Position numbers and translations under genes: made by a program. A stretch of 64,000 bases of DNA from Paenibacillus humicola (GTDB lineage: Bacteria > Bacillota > Bacilli > Paenibacillales > Paenibacillaceae). Position 1 is the stretch's first letter. Each line of letters opens with the position of its first letter. Under the pieces are notes generated by a model. That model saw only the letters and a list, made by a program, of their open reading frames with translations, was not told the DNA's origin and did not search any database. The DNA is taken from positions 683,501 through 747,500 of the forward strand of contig NZ_JAQGPL010000001.1 of NCBI RefSeq assembly GCF_028826105.1, read 5' to 3'. This document shows, piece after piece, positions 50,332-60,060 of the stretch.

Positions 50332-51466
50332 CTGGTAGGGTTGGCCTTGCTGAGGATGGCGTATACGTGATGGAGAAGCTTGTTGGCGCAAGCGATCACG
50401 GCCACCTTGTAGGGCTTACCCTCTTTCTTTTTCTTAGTGTAATAATCCTGAAGTCGTTGGTTAACACCGCGTCGTAATCCACATTGAACCGCCAGATACA
50501 GCGCTCTTCGAAGTCTTTTGGAACCTCGCTTCGTAATTCGGTTATGGGAGGCGACAAACTTTCCCGAGCTGAAGACACCTGGATCCAGTCCCGCATAGGC
50601 CACCAACTGTTTCGCGCTCACAAATTGACGAGCATCTCCAATCTCCGCCAAAATTGTGGCTGCAAGTTTATCGCCTATTCCTGGAACGGTCTTCAATAAC
50701 GATACCTCCGGTAGTGTCGCTGAGCATCTGTTGGCATAACTGGTTTTGAAATTCAAGCAAGAGAGAGACCATTCCAGCCAAGACCGTACTTTGGGAAGAA
50801 CTCTTATCGTTGGATGTATTCTGTAGAGCTTGTCTCAGCTGTTCGGTTTTCTCTCCGATCCAAACCTTTCAATGGGATTTACCTACCTGTTCTCGAATAA
50901 CGTCTTCCACCTTTTCTATCCCGCTGCTCAAACATTCCTGCAAGACCTTAAGGGCCATAGCGGAAAACAGCTGACTAAATACCTTTTCGTACGCAGGAAA
51001 CACCTGATCCAGCAAGACTCTTGCGTTTAACTTCGCCTGAACATACATAGAGGTGATGAACGCATGTGGACGCGTCACATGCTGCAACTCCGTATACACC
51101 TCCTTCCACGCACGGTGTGGCGTTACATCGCCTCGGTAATACATGTTCGCTAAGTGCCAAGCATCAGCTGCGTCCGTCTTTACTTTTCGAAGCTGCGCAC
51201 TCCTCGCGCGTTTGAATTGCAGGGGATTGATCACAACATGATGATATCCCTCGCGTACGAGATAGGCGACCAATCTGCGATGATAATGACCGGTTGCCTC
51301 CAAAACAACAACCGGCCTTCAGTTCGTCCAGTACTTCTCCCAACCGTTCAAAACCGCCCTCATCATGCATGAGGGTTTTCAATGCCCCATAGGGTTCATC
51401 CCGCCTTACAAAGGCCTGAACCACACTCGATCCTTTGGCCACATCGATTCCTACAACTGGTTTCAT
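50332..51466 (-). pseudogene. Decayed IS110-family transposase, split by IS21
   Basis: The minus strand starts MKPVVGIDVAKGSSVVQAF at 51466. It changes frame near 51310, continues MEATGHYHRRLVAYLV to a TGA near 50866, stays readable in the same frame past it, shifts again near 50710, and goes on with LLKTVPGIGDKLAATIL to KANPT at the IS21 junction. Its last 35 codons (RTKKPKLPITFTP and so on) lie on the other side of IS21 at 48065-48168. At least two frameshifts and one stop show decay apart from the IS21 insertion. Confidence 0.88.
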
Positions 51467-52071
51467 CCTATGCTCCTTATTTACCGTTTTGCCGGTTCTC
51501 CCACGATGGTTCCAAACCCATAGCTTCGCTTGTGATACGAGATCGCGGTCTCTACCAGCTCAAACATGGTCATTGGGGTAGTGGGAGAACTGTTTTCACT
51601 ACGGGGTTTGCCCCAATAAAGTTTACGTTCTCCCGGCTACCGCCATCATATGATGCCTAAGCAAAAAGGCCAACCAGTAATCAACTGGCTGACCTAATAA
51701 TACGAAATAAAGTTTTAGACCACGAAAACCAAGATCCACTTCAAGTTGCGAATTAACCAGCTCATTGAGACGATGAGCGGCGATATTGGGAATAAATGGA
51801 TGTGGACAAGACATTTGTGTGAAATTGGGATGAACCCCTGCATTTGGCAGAGGCTATTGTCTTAATTGGGAATTGTTTGTGGAATTTGAGATGGAAATAG
51901 GATATTCTTGAGATAGGAATATTGTACTAGATAAACTCTATTACATGTGCTCTTCACCGAGTGATGGGAAATATCGAACACAGATCCAAAGAACACATTG
52001 CACTCCGCGATTTCTTTGGTCCTGCTCTTGACTGGTGACGACAAGCGAAGCCTAAGAAATGGGGTAAACAA
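51467..52071. other. Remnant spacer upstream of the helicase gene
   Basis: The first 180 bases are the non-coding end of the decayed IS110 and can fold (GGGAGAAC with GTTCTCCC). At 51663-51700 a leftward terminator-like hairpin GGTCAGCCAGT/ACTGGTTGGCC with T-run lies within a 63-codon minus-strand frame that looks like a gene fragment. A possible promoter for the helicase is TTGAGA then TAAACT near 51910-51945. Confidence 0.45.
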
Positions 52072-54828
52072 ATGACCACCGATCCCGAAACAATTCGTAA
52101 AATTGACGAGCAAATTCACAGAAGTGATGCCGCAATTTGTCGTCATATTGAGAACCTAGACGCCTTGGGTAGAGGGGCGGTTTCGCAGGATATCCTGTCC
52201 AATCTACGGACGTTTGTCGAGCATGCGATGTTCAAAATCTATGCCCATGCCAATGTTACTACATACAATTATCAGAACATAGAGCAGGCTATCAGCTTTG
52301 TGAAGACCAAGGGACAACTGAAATTCCTATCGAGGTTTCACGCCTATTTGCAAAGTGTTGTTTCGCACTATACGCTTGACCCCGAAGATTCAGAGCGTGT
52401 GATGCTGAAATACTATGAGTTTATGCTGAAAATCAAAGCTTTCCTGAAAACTAAGCATGGGCTTGATGTGCTTGCGAATCTGGACAAATTCCCACTAAAT
52501 ACAGATAGAAACCTACAGGAGTATTACGAGAGAATAGCCGAGAGGTTAAACAGCAGAAATCATAATGCGGATATGGCCGCATCCACTAATCTGCGATATT
52601 ATATCCACAAAGTTAAGCCTTTCTTTGTGAATCAACGAATTTACTACGAAGTCACCTTCATCCCCGCAATCGGAAAAGCGAGCAAATTTGACCGCATAAT
52701 CGCTTTTACTGAATGGGACATCTCGAAATACTACGCCGTAAAGCTTTGGACGGTCGCAGACAATATCACTATCCTCGGCAAGACAATGCCCATTTTCATC
52801 ATTGTGAGTTGGGAAGTGGCAATTCGGCCGATTGAAATAGAGAAGTTCTCTAATATTCTCGGAGAGCATTTGCCAGGCTATGCGGGCTCTGCCGAGGGGC
52901 GAGGATTGATGCAGTTCTTGACACAGACTGGGTTTAACCTTGTGGAACTGCTTTGTTTTGAAGATGCGCATTATAGGCAAATCCGTTCAAGAGTTCTCGC
53001 GGCCTTCAATGCGAAGGTTAGTCATCTCTTTGACTTGTTCGACCGTAGCCGCGAGATTATTAGCAGCAATAGCACCGGTTGCAATGTTCTTCGCTATCTA
53101 CTCTATCATATGAATAACAAGGTGATTGAGGATCAGCTTGGAGATTCCAACCGCTTTCTTTCACAGCTTCGTTTGGCCTATGGCTGTATTCCCTTTGAGC
53201 AGATGCCGTTTAGTACCTCGCTTTTGCATCACAACCCGAGGCTTGTTGATTTGTTTGACTGTCTTGATACGACGAACAGGATGCACGAGATGCTTGCCCG
53301 ATATGTACTCAAAAATACAGAGAGGAACGGACAGCTCTATACTCCGCGAGCGGAGCTTGAACGGTTTGGCGATATCGATGCGCTTGTAAGTACCTTCAAC
53401 AGAAAACTATACAAGAATGAGCGGCATCAGGCTCGCCGCTTAAAAGAACGTAACGGTCATTTTTACATAGTTGGCTATGAAAATGACACGGTAGGGATTA
53501 TTCAGAGACTGATCGAATTGTCATCTGGTGGCGTTCAAAACTATATTAACTATGTGGACGGTTGGCTCACTTCGGCAGTTCACCCAGTGGACTGTGAAGA
53601 GAAAAAAATCTCTTTGCGCCAGATGTTCACCCAGTCATCTGTTGCGCTTATCTATGGTTCGGCTGGTACAGGGAAATCCACACTTATCAACCATATTTCA
53701 AATCTATTTATGCATCAGAGTAAACTATACTTAGCAAATACAAATCCTGCCGTTGATAACATGAAACGCAGAGTTACAGTTCAAACAGACAATACGGATT
53801 TTATGACTGTTACAAAGTTTATTAAGAAACAGAGCATACGTACAAAGTATGATATCGTGGTCATCGATGAGTGCAGCACGGTTAACAACGGTGATATGAA
53901 AGATATCTTAGTAAAAGCTGAGTTTGAACTGCTTGTTTTAATAGGTGATATTTATCAAATTGAAGCTATTCAGTTCGGAAATTGGTTTAGTGCTGCAAAA
54001 GGCTTTTTACAGACATCCTCCATCAATGAGCTTACTAAACCATACCGAAGCCACAATGAGGAGCTGCAGACGTTATGGGATAGGGTTCGCAGTATGGATG
54101 ACAGAATAGTCGAAACAATAGCTAGAAACCAGTATTCAGCATCGCTGGATGCTTCGATATTTATACCCGCAGAACCAGATGAGATTATTTTATGTCTCAA
54201 CTATGACGGTCTCTATGGGATAAATAACATTAATCGTTTCCTTCAACAAGCTAACCCTAACCCCGCTGTACCGTGGGGACTCCAACTGTATAAAATCGGC
54301 GACCCGATACTGTTTAACGAATCTGATCGTTTCACGCCCGTGATTTACAACAATATAAAAGGTTGGATAGCGGGCATCAAACTTGTTGATGACAAAATCC
54401 AGTTTGATATCGAAGTGGATAAGTCGATTAACGGACTGGAGGCTCGGAACTGTGATTTTGAACTTCTGCCGAATTCAGCGTCGGGACGTTCAGTAATCCG
54501 CTTTACAGTTGATGATCATAGAAAAGTTGATGAAAACCGTGAAGTTCCAATAACAGCTGTTGTGCCATTCCAAGTTGCCTATGCGGTATCAATCCATAAA
54601 GCACAGGGATTGGAATTCAATTCTGTAAAAATTGTTATCACGGATGAAATCGAAGACCACATAACTCATAGCATTTTTTACACAGCCATTACTCGAGCTC
54701 GAGAAAAACTGAAAATATACTGGACACCTGAGGTCGGACACAGAGTTCTCGGCGCGATTAAGCCGAAAGACATCAAGCGAGACATTGCATTTTTAAAAGC
54801 TGCATTAACTGAACATACAACCACATGA
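52072..54828 (+). CDS. Large SF1 helicase with an unassigned N-terminal half
   Basis: A 918-residue protein. The C-terminal 400 residues are a superfamily 1 helicase core: motif I GSAGTGKST at about 529-537, motif II VVIDECS with Asp599 and Glu600, motif III GDIYQIEAIQFGNWF, and motifs V/VI in SIHKAQGLEFNSVKI and YTAITRAREKL. The order and spacing resemble RecD2/UvrD-like enzymes. Residues 1-520 match nothing I recognise and are mostly helical. It stands alone on this strand in an accessory region with TIR and ImmA genes, so defence or element maintenance is plausible. Confidence 0.82.
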   Translation: MTTDPETIRKIDEQIHRSDAAICRHIENLDALGRGAVSQDILSNLRTFVEHAMFKIYAHANVTTYNYQNIEQAISFVKTKGQLKFLSRFHAYLQSVVSHYTLDPEDSERVMLKYYEFMLKIKAFLKTKHGLDVLANLDKFPLNTDRNLQEYYERIAERLNSRNHNADMAASTNLRYYIHKVKPFFVNQRIYYEVTFIPAIGKASKFDRIIAFTEWDISKYYAVKLWTVADNITILGKTMPIFIIVSWEVAIRPIEIEKFSNILGEHLPGYAGSAEGRGLMQFLTQTGFNLVELLCFEDAHYRQIRSRVLAAFNAKVSHLFDLFDRSREIISSNSTGCNVLRYLLYHMNNKVIEDQLGDSNRFLSQLRLAYGCIPFEQMPFSTSLLHHNPRLVDLFDCLDTTNRMHEMLARYVLKNTERNGQLYTPRAELERFGDIDALVSTFNRKLYKNERHQARRLKERNGHFYIVGYENDTVGIIQRLIELSSGGVQNYINYVDGWLTSAVHPVDCEEKKISLRQMFTQSSVALIYGSAGTGKSTLINHISNLFMHQSKLYLANTNPAVDNMKRRVTVQTDNTDFMTVTKFIKKQSIRTKYDIVVIDECSTVNNGDMKDILVKAEFELLVLIGDIYQIEAIQFGNWFSAAKGFLQTSSINELTKPYRSHNEELQTLWDRVRSMDDRIVETIARNQYSASLDASIFIPAEPDEIILCLNYDGLYGINNINRFLQQANPNPAVPWGLQLYKIGDPILFNESDRFTPVIYNNIKGWIAGIKLVDDKIQFDIEVDKSINGLEARNCDFELLPNSASGRSVIRFTVDDHRKVDENREVPITAVVPFQVAYAVSIHKAQGLEFNSVKIVITDEIEDHITHSIFYTAITRAREKLKIYWTPEVGHRVLGAIKPKDIKRDIAFLKAALTEHTTT

Positions 54829-54865
54829 ATTTGCTTGATCAAGATATTGTTAACTTGGTGAATAT

Positions 54866-54900
54866 TAAAAGAGCCAACCATTAATTATTGGCTCTTTTAT
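54866..54900. terminator. Bidirectional terminator between convergent genes
   Basis: TAAAAGAGCCAA pairs with TTGGCTCTTTTA. It overlaps the end of the leftward ImmA gene. Confidence 0.88.
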
Positions 54901-56095
54901 CTTTCTTACGATCAGCAAGATAAAGCAAGACCTCGTCCTCACTCTGACCACTCTTATTAAGCGTACCACTTTTTAAACCCAGCAATTCCTCGACCATCTC
55001 TTGAGAGAGATTCAGCCCACCTGCGTTCATTATTTCCCTTGAAGTGGCAATTTTATTTGCAAGAAGAAGATCAATTGCTTTGGGCAAAACCATAGGCTGA
55101 GGAACCGGAATCTTTTCGTCCAACGGCTCACGTATTTTCATGCCCTTTGAGTTCATTTGTCTCATTAGGTGCTGATACTGATTGTAGGTAATAACCTCAA
55201 GTTGAAAAGCTCTTACAATCATCGCGGAAATTGCAACGTTCCACTTCTTCTTCAACTCAACGTAAAAATTAAGGTTGATGGGGTAGAGGAGGTCTTTAAT
55301 AAAGGCTTCTTTAGGCAGTAGAAGAGCGCCAGCAAAACTATCTGCTTGCTTTTCGACTAATCGATGCTCTTCATAATATTCCTCGGTATCGGTGCTCCAA
55401 TTGTGCAGGATAATGTGAGCTAACTCATGAGCAGCGGTGAATTGTCTTCTAACCGCTGAATGTGTATCGTTGCCTAGAACAACAATGTACCGTTCACGAT
55501 TTCCAATCATTTGGCACTGGCTAAAAGCATCGATCTTCTCGGAGTTAGTTCCAAGTGATGTTACAATCAAACCGTTTTTCTCTAGTAAATGAACCATATT
55601 GCCTATCGGCTCGGTTCCGATACCCCAGTGATTGCGAAGAGTAAGTGTGATCTTTTCGATGTCATCAGATTTAATTGACCTAAGATCATCAAATTTTTCA
55701 GCGTCACTCTCTAGAAGGTCATGGACAGAAGGGAGGTTAAGGGTCGGGAAGTTGATGAAGTTTTCAAGGTAATCACAAATGGCAGAGAGATATTTGGTTT
55801 TCTCAATTTGTGAGAGTCTTGCCTTTTTCGTGGCACTGACCAACGAACGGAAGAAGGTATTGCCAATCTCGATATCCTTGACTAGATCCTTCTCATAGAA
55901 AAACTCCATTGGGAATTTCAGCATTGGGAGAAAGCTCATCATGGTTTCAAGAGTAGGCTTGGCTTTGCCGTTCTCAAATTGAGATATCGCTTGTTTGGAT
56001 ATGTTCGATTGTTCGGCTAGCTCTGATATGGTATATCCCGCGTAGATTCTTGCTGACTTGAACCGATCTTTATTAAAGCTGTTCCCGCGAGCCAT
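54881..56095 (-). CDS. XRE-HTH/ImmA-IrrE metallopeptidase (second copy type)
   Basis: A 404-residue protein. The helix-turn-helix at 8-65 reads YTISELAEQSNISKQAISQF. The zinc peptidase has HELAH at 223-227 and the later ligand region EKQADSFAGALLLP. The C-terminal third is an extra helical domain. It differs clearly from the 479-residue ImmA at 42773, which has its HTH after another domain. It lies 16 bases after the 258-residue gene, with which it forms a two-gene operon. Confidence 0.88.
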   Translation of the reverse strand: MARGNSFNKDRFKSARIYAGYTISELAEQSNISKQAISQFENGKAKPTLETMMSFLPMLKFPMEFFYEKDLVKDIEIGNTFFRSLVSATKKARLSQIEKTKYLSAICDYLENFINFPTLNLPSVHDLLESDAEKFDDLRSIKSDDIEKITLTLRNHWGIGTEPIGNMVHLLEKNGLIVTSLGTNSEKIDAFSQCQMIGNRERYIVVLGNDTHSAVRRQFTAAHELAHIILHNWSTDTEEYYEEHRLVEKQADSFAGALLLPKEAFIKDLLYPINLNFYVELKKKWNVAISAMIVRAFQLEVITYNQYQHLMRQMNSKGMKIREPLDEKIPVPQPMVLPKAIDLLLANKIATSREIMNAGGLNLSQEMVEELLGLKSGTLNKSGQSEDEVLLYLADRKKDKRANN

Positions 56096-56111
56096 GAACG
56101 TGTCCCCTGAC

Positions 56112-56888
56112 TTATTTGTTTTCTTCTATTTTAATATTTGGCTTAATACCCATGAGCAGATCAAGCTCTTTACTTTGTTCCCTGGTTGCTTCTTCGATTG
56201 AGAAGGTGGAGGAGAACTCAGTGTTTGGTGCGACGGAATAATCGACCAAGAGCTCGCTCCAGTTTTCCTTATACCCAGCGTCTTCGATGAAGTTAGGTTT
56301 TAAAATCCTTGCATTGAGCATTATAACTTCGCCCTTATTGTTGATGTCGTATGTGATGAGAATTACATCCTTAATTTCCGTGATGATACCCACAACATCG
56401 GAAACTCTATTGCGTATTTGTTGTTTCCTGAAGGCCGTTTGGCTGGATTCGTCATCGAACAATGTGAGTTGTCCGAATTGAGGTGACGGTGATGATTTGG
56501 ACTCTTCTTCGATAGTAGAGCTTTCGAAATATATGGTGTTGGCATACCCGAATAAGTAATGAATACCCGAATCTTTGTTGCCATCAGCTTCTTTAACTAC
56601 ATTCAAATATGTACCTTCTCGCAACAACACGTATAGAACTTGCTCCTGTTTGGCATATAGGCGAATATGAGCATGTCCGTTCTCTTCGTGGGTACTAATA
56701 TGGTAATTAGGATTTGTGCTGAAGAAGCTAAACACTTCTTGATTAACCTCATCTGAGTTTGATCCGCGAAAACGATTTGCTGTAATCATGGTGTTTTTTT
56801 CTCTGTTTTCATTGTTTCTAAGTGTACCAATTGCGATGCTTTCGGCAAGACGTTTTCTTTCTTCGAGCAACATTGGGATCAAACTCAT
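56112..56888 (-). CDS. Unknown protein with a sliding-clamp-like motif
   Basis: A 258-residue protein, first gene of the operon with ImmA. An N-terminal region up to about 125 contains HIRLYAKQEQVLYVLLREGTY, followed by an acidic linker with QLTLF at 140-144. QLxLF is the consensus by which proteins bind the bacterial DNA polymerase sliding clamp. The C-terminal part (155-240) has alternating strands. No family is recognised. ATG at 56888 has a weak site. Confidence 0.7.
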   Translation of the reverse strand: MSLIPMLLEERKRLAESIAIGTLRNNENREKNTMITANRFRGSNSDEVNQEVFSFFSTNPNYHISTHEENGHAHIRLYAKQEQVLYVLLREGTYLNVVKEADGNKDSGIHYLFGYANTIYFESSTIEEESKSSPSPQFGQLTLFDDESSQTAFRKQQIRNRVSDVVGIITEIKDVILITYDINNKGEVIMLNARILKPNFIEDAGYKENWSELLVDYSVAPNTEFSSTFSIEEATREQSKELDLLMGIKPNIKIEENK

Positions 56889-57383
56889 TGGTCACCATCC
56901 TAACTATTATATTATTTTATTATTTGTATGTTAGTTTACAAATTTTATGTAATTTCGTCAAGTAAAAAACGGATTGGTTTGTTGATTGGAAAGTAGGGTG
57001 CTCGATATTGAGATAATTGACTCTGTAACTTCCAGAAGTCTTCGTTTAAGGTTTCAACATTCACCTTATTTAATAATTACCCGCCATTACACAACCCGCT
57101 TCTCTAGAAATCGTAACATTCTCTATTTACTATGGAAATTCCGACTTCTGGAAAGCTCGAACGGCCTGAGGTCACCAATCTTTAAATCCTTTAGCAGAGA
57201 GTAGTTAAAAAGAAGTTTGGTTAAAAGTTGATTAAAATGGGCATGAATGCTTATTGGAATTGAAAAAAATCTATAAATCGTAGCTTGAATTTATCTCTAA
57301 AATCACTGTTTCGCAAAGAATTATGATCGGCAAATAGGAAAATTGTAAGGGCTTTGAAGTTAAATAAACTGAGGGGCGAAATC
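56889..57383. other. AT-rich spacer with a long inverted repeat
   Basis: CTTCCAGAAGTC near 57030 and GACTTCTGGAAAG near 57142 form a 12-bp inverted repeat 100 bases apart. Open frames here are short and lack ribosome sites. It presumably contains divergent promoters for the 258-residue gene and the excisionase-like gene. Confidence 0.5.
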
Positions 57384-57719
57384 ATGAAAACTGATGATCT
57401 GTTGCGAGTAAAATTATTAAGACTTTTATTGGAATTAGAAGAGGAGCGGGTTGTCAACCTTAATCTCGACAATCAGAATAAATATGAAGCAAATTCTTGT
57501 GAAAATGAGATAGAAGAATTTGTTCATCATAAAGCAAATAGCCAGGAAAGATCCGTTTTTTCAGTAATCGAATTGTCCAATTATCTTGGCGTCTCTACTG
57601 ACTGCATTTACACGATGGTGCGCGAGAAGCAGATTCCCCACGTGAGGATCCGAAGAAGGATATTGTTTCATAGAGACGCAATTGATTCATGGATTCAAGA
57701 GAGTACAGTAAAATCCTAA
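57384..57719 (+). CDS. Excisionase-like helix-turn-helix protein
   Basis: A 111-residue protein starting MKTDDLLRVK behind GAGGGG. The C-terminal 55 residues are a MerR/excisionase-type winged helix-turn-helix: FSVIELSNYLGVSTDCIYTMV, then RRILFHRDAIDSWI. The N-terminal half is a charged helical region. No integrase gene lies next to it, so it may be a remnant of a lost recombination module or a small regulator. Confidence 0.82.
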   Translation: MKTDDLLRVKLLRLLLELEEERVVNLNLDNQNKYEANSCENEIEEFVHHKANSQERSVFSVIELSNYLGVSTDCIYTMVREKQIPHVRIRRRILFHRDAIDSWIQESTVKS

Positions 57720-57926
57720 TATTGAGGGGCATATGGCTATGGCTTGCATAGAACAGGTCCCTTGTGGATTTTTATTCATTTCGAAAGAGGCTGGTTGGGT
57801 GTATTTATTGTGGTTTCATTGCATCCGGAGCAAATTCCACGCTTAGTAGTGCCTTTCATTGACGCCCAGAGATAGCTTTTATATGGTAAGATGGTTTGAA
57901 AGTATTTTGTGAAAGGAGACTGTACC

Positions 57927-58274
57927 TTGTACAAATCGGTAGTCAGAGACGATAAGTTTCTTGTTCTTGTGGCTGACGGCGTTTTCGATAAGCAGTTAAT
58001 GGAATTACCGACAGAAGAACTTGCGGATAAAGTAGCATATGAACTCCAAAGGGCTTGGGAACAAGGTATTGCTTGGGGAGTTCATCAAAAGCGGAAAGAG
58101 CCTAATGGTAGCGGGGAAGATGAAGATATCAGCGAAGTAATTCAAAAGCTAAGGACCATGAGTCCCGCGGAGCAAGAAACTTATCGTCAAAGGGTTAATA
58201 GGCGCAATGAAAGAATTCAAAGGTTCGAGGAAGTCAGAAGATGGAGGAACGTTTTAAGCTGGAAAAGTAAGTGA
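57927..58274 (+). CDS. Unknown small helical protein
   Basis: A 115-residue protein. TTG at 57927 follows AAAGGAG at ten bases; the GTG 18 bases earlier overlaps the ribosome site. A short N-terminal beta part (SVVRDDKFLVLVADGVFD) is followed by charged helices with many Arg and Glu. No family is recognised. Confidence 0.55.
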   Translation: MYKSVVRDDKFLVLVADGVFDKQLMELPTEELADKVAYELQRAWEQGIAWGVHQKRKEPNGSGEDEDISEVIQKLRTMSPAEQETYRQRVNRRNERIQRFEEVRRWRNVLSWKSK

Positions 58275-58424
58275 GGAATTGGAATCAAACCACTATATTA
58301 GAACTAAGCAGTGGTATCGAGGTTTCCGTAATTCGGGGTAAAGTATCGGGGTTGAAAGGACGTGAGTGATGAGGAAAAGGAATTAATTTAGTATCTCATT
58401 GAGTATTTTGAAAGCTATTGCTCG

Positions 58425-58534
58425 CGGAGTAGAATGTATGATTCTTCACGGAGTAGAATGTATTTTTCTTCGCGGAGTAGAATGTATGATTCTCCACGGA
58501 GTAGAATGTATGTTTCTTTGCGGAGTAGAATGTA
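58425..58534 (+). repeat. 24-bp tandem repeat, nearly five units
   Basis: CGGAGTAGAATGTAT recurs at 58425, 58449, 58473, 58497 and 58521. The frame stays open (repeat peptide GVECM-I/F-x-x), but its only start is TTG at 58399 without a good site, so coding is doubtful. The spacer 58275-58593 holds nothing else. Confidence 0.88.
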
Positions 58535-58593
58535 TGGAAACTACGATATGTAAAATTATTGATAGTAATGTGCCTGGAATTGGTTCAGGTTCA

Positions 58594-58848
58594 TCACTTC
58601 TTAATATAACTTTCAATATATTCGGATGCATCGAGAAAATCCTCAAATTTCATACTATTAAGTATTAGCGTTGTGACAAACGAATTACTAAAAAATCGAT
58701 AATGATTGCGATCGACTATACAGTATTCTTGTGATTCCATCGAACCGTATCCGTCATCTATGTAAACGGTTCTGCCACATATAGGGCAAGTAGCATCCTC
58801 GAGAAATATGCTTTTATTAACCCGCTTATTTTCATTTTGAGAGTCCAT
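58594..58848 (-). CDS. Small zinc-ribbon-like protein
   Basis: An 84-residue protein with ATCPICGRTVYIDDGYGS near residue 20 and a later single Cys/His region (EYCIVDRNHY), which could bind one zinc. The remainder is acidic. GGAAGGGAAG precedes ATG. Function is unknown. Confidence 0.6.
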   Translation of the reverse strand: MDSQNENKRVNKSIFLEDATCPICGRTVYIDDGYGSMESQEYCIVDRNHYRFFSNSFVTTLILNSMKFEDFLDASEYIESYIKK

Positions 58849-58921
58849 GTTATCATCTTCCCTTCCTAATTCATCTTTTCCTTTGCGATACCTTCTTTAT
58901 TTGTCCAGCGATACCCTAATG

Positions 58922-59125
58922 TCATTCTGCTAATTCTTCGAACCAAGTAGATGGATCACCTGAAGGATAGGATCGTTTTAGATAATCTCGGCCTCCGTCA
59001 ACTGAAACATTTCCACATCTGCAGGTATTGTGATCATGTCTTGTTGTAGATTCTATTATTTCATTACATGTTAAGCAGCGTATTTGCGTATGATCCGGAG
59101 CTGCATGTGAGTATACCCCTTTCCA
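58922..59125 (-). pseudogene. Small zinc-knuckle protein lacking a start
   Basis: The minus-strand frame ending at 58922 reads QIRCLTCNEIIESTTRHDH, NTCRCGNVSVDGGRDYL and so on to FEELAE. The cysteine pattern C-x2-C ... C-x-C-G and the VDGG-DYL motif look like a conserved small protein. No ATG, GTG or TTG opens this frame before the stop at 59126. An ATG with a good GGAAAGGGG site (59105-59107) lies in the neighbouring frame, so one base has probably been lost or gained just after the start. Confidence 0.55.
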
Positions 59126-59132
59126 TTAATAA

Positions 59133-59435
59133 TCAAACCATTTCACCTTCTAATCGCAAATATTTCTCTCGAAGCTCGAGCAGATCAAAAAGACTTAACT
59201 TTTCAATTTCATGTAGTTCCAATGGGGAATAAATTTCACTAACGATGCCTTTTACATGCAGCTCACGGGAAACCAAATGCCTCCATTTTTCAAACATTGA
59301 AGCAAGAATCTCTTGATCCTTACGATCTGGACCGCCAATGATCATTCGATCCAGTGCATATCTTCCCTGAATGTCATCCAAAATGGTTTTTACTATTTTG
59401 AAAGCCAGATCGTCGGATGGCTTACTGTTTTCCAT
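59133..59435 (-). CDS. Unknown acidic small protein
   Basis: A 100-residue, mainly helical protein starting MENSKPSDDLAFKIVKTIL behind AAAGGAG. It contains GGPDRKDQEILASMFEKWRH. No family is recognised. It lies 65 bases downstream of the macro-domain gene on the same strand. Confidence 0.6.
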   Translation of the reverse strand: MENSKPSDDLAFKIVKTILDDIQGRYALDRMIIGGPDRKDQEILASMFEKWRHLVSRELHVKGIVSEIYSPLELHEIEKLSLFDLLELREKYLRLEGEMV

Positions 59436-59499
59436 CGTTTAGATCAACTCCTTTAATTTGAATAAAAAATTAATAATTCCATATTAAAGCACTGCCCAA

Positions 59500-60060
59500 T
59501 CATAAAGCATTAAGGAGTTTATTACGATATATATTAAAATTCTCATCATCGAAGCAGGCAAAATAAATCTTCTCGATTGTTGCTTGCTCGACACTCACAG
59601 GGTTTAAATAATCAAACACAGCCTCAAGTGCAGTTTCAGCTGCGAGCTGCTTGGGGAAACGGTAAATCCCCGTGCTGATATTTGGAAAAGCAATGCTCTT
59701 GGCTTTATATTCCGAGGCAAGGCTAAGGGAATTTCTGTAGCAGCTCTTGAGTTTTTCAATTTCGTTTTTGTTACCACCGTTCCATACAGGACCTACCGTA
59801 TGTATAACATGGGAAGCGGGAAGGTTGCCTGCCGTAGTAATGACTGCCTCACCGACAGCGCAGCCTCCTTGTCGTTCTCTTATCTTTACGCATTCTTCGA
59901 GAATGCTTTTGCCGCCTGCTTTATGAATTGCACCATCCACGCCACCGCCACCAAGTAAGCTTGTGTTCGCGGCATTAACTATCACGTCGGCCGTTACTTT
60001 CGTAATGTCTCCTTGAATCAACGTAATGATTGTTTGATTGAACTTTATGTAGTCCTCCAT
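59500..60060 (-). CDS. Macro-domain ADP-ribose-processing protein
   Basis: A 186-residue single macro domain. Key motifs are [33 protein letters not shown] (the catalytic GGVDGAIH loop) and ISTGIYRFP. Such proteins remove ADP-ribose from proteins or nucleic-acid ends, or deacetylate O-acetyl-ADP-ribose. It overlaps the WYL gene upstream by 16 bases, so it belongs to that operon. Beside RNA-repair genes, a role in reversing ADP-ribosylation of RNA or tRNA ends is possible; this is inference. Confidence 0.92.
   Translation of the reverse strand: MEDYIKFNQTIITLIQGDITKVTADVIVNAANTSLLGGGGVDGAIHKAGGKSILEECVKIRERQGGCAVGEAVITTAGNLPASHVIHTVGPVWNGGNKNEIEKLKSCYRNSLSLASEYKAKSIAFPNISTGIYRFPKQLAAETALEAVFDYLNPVSVEQATIEKIYFACFDDENFNIYRNKLLNAL

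Noticed and set aside
58425..58534. A CRISPR array
   Set aside because: Units are directly abutting 24-bp repeats without spacers, and no cas genes are near.
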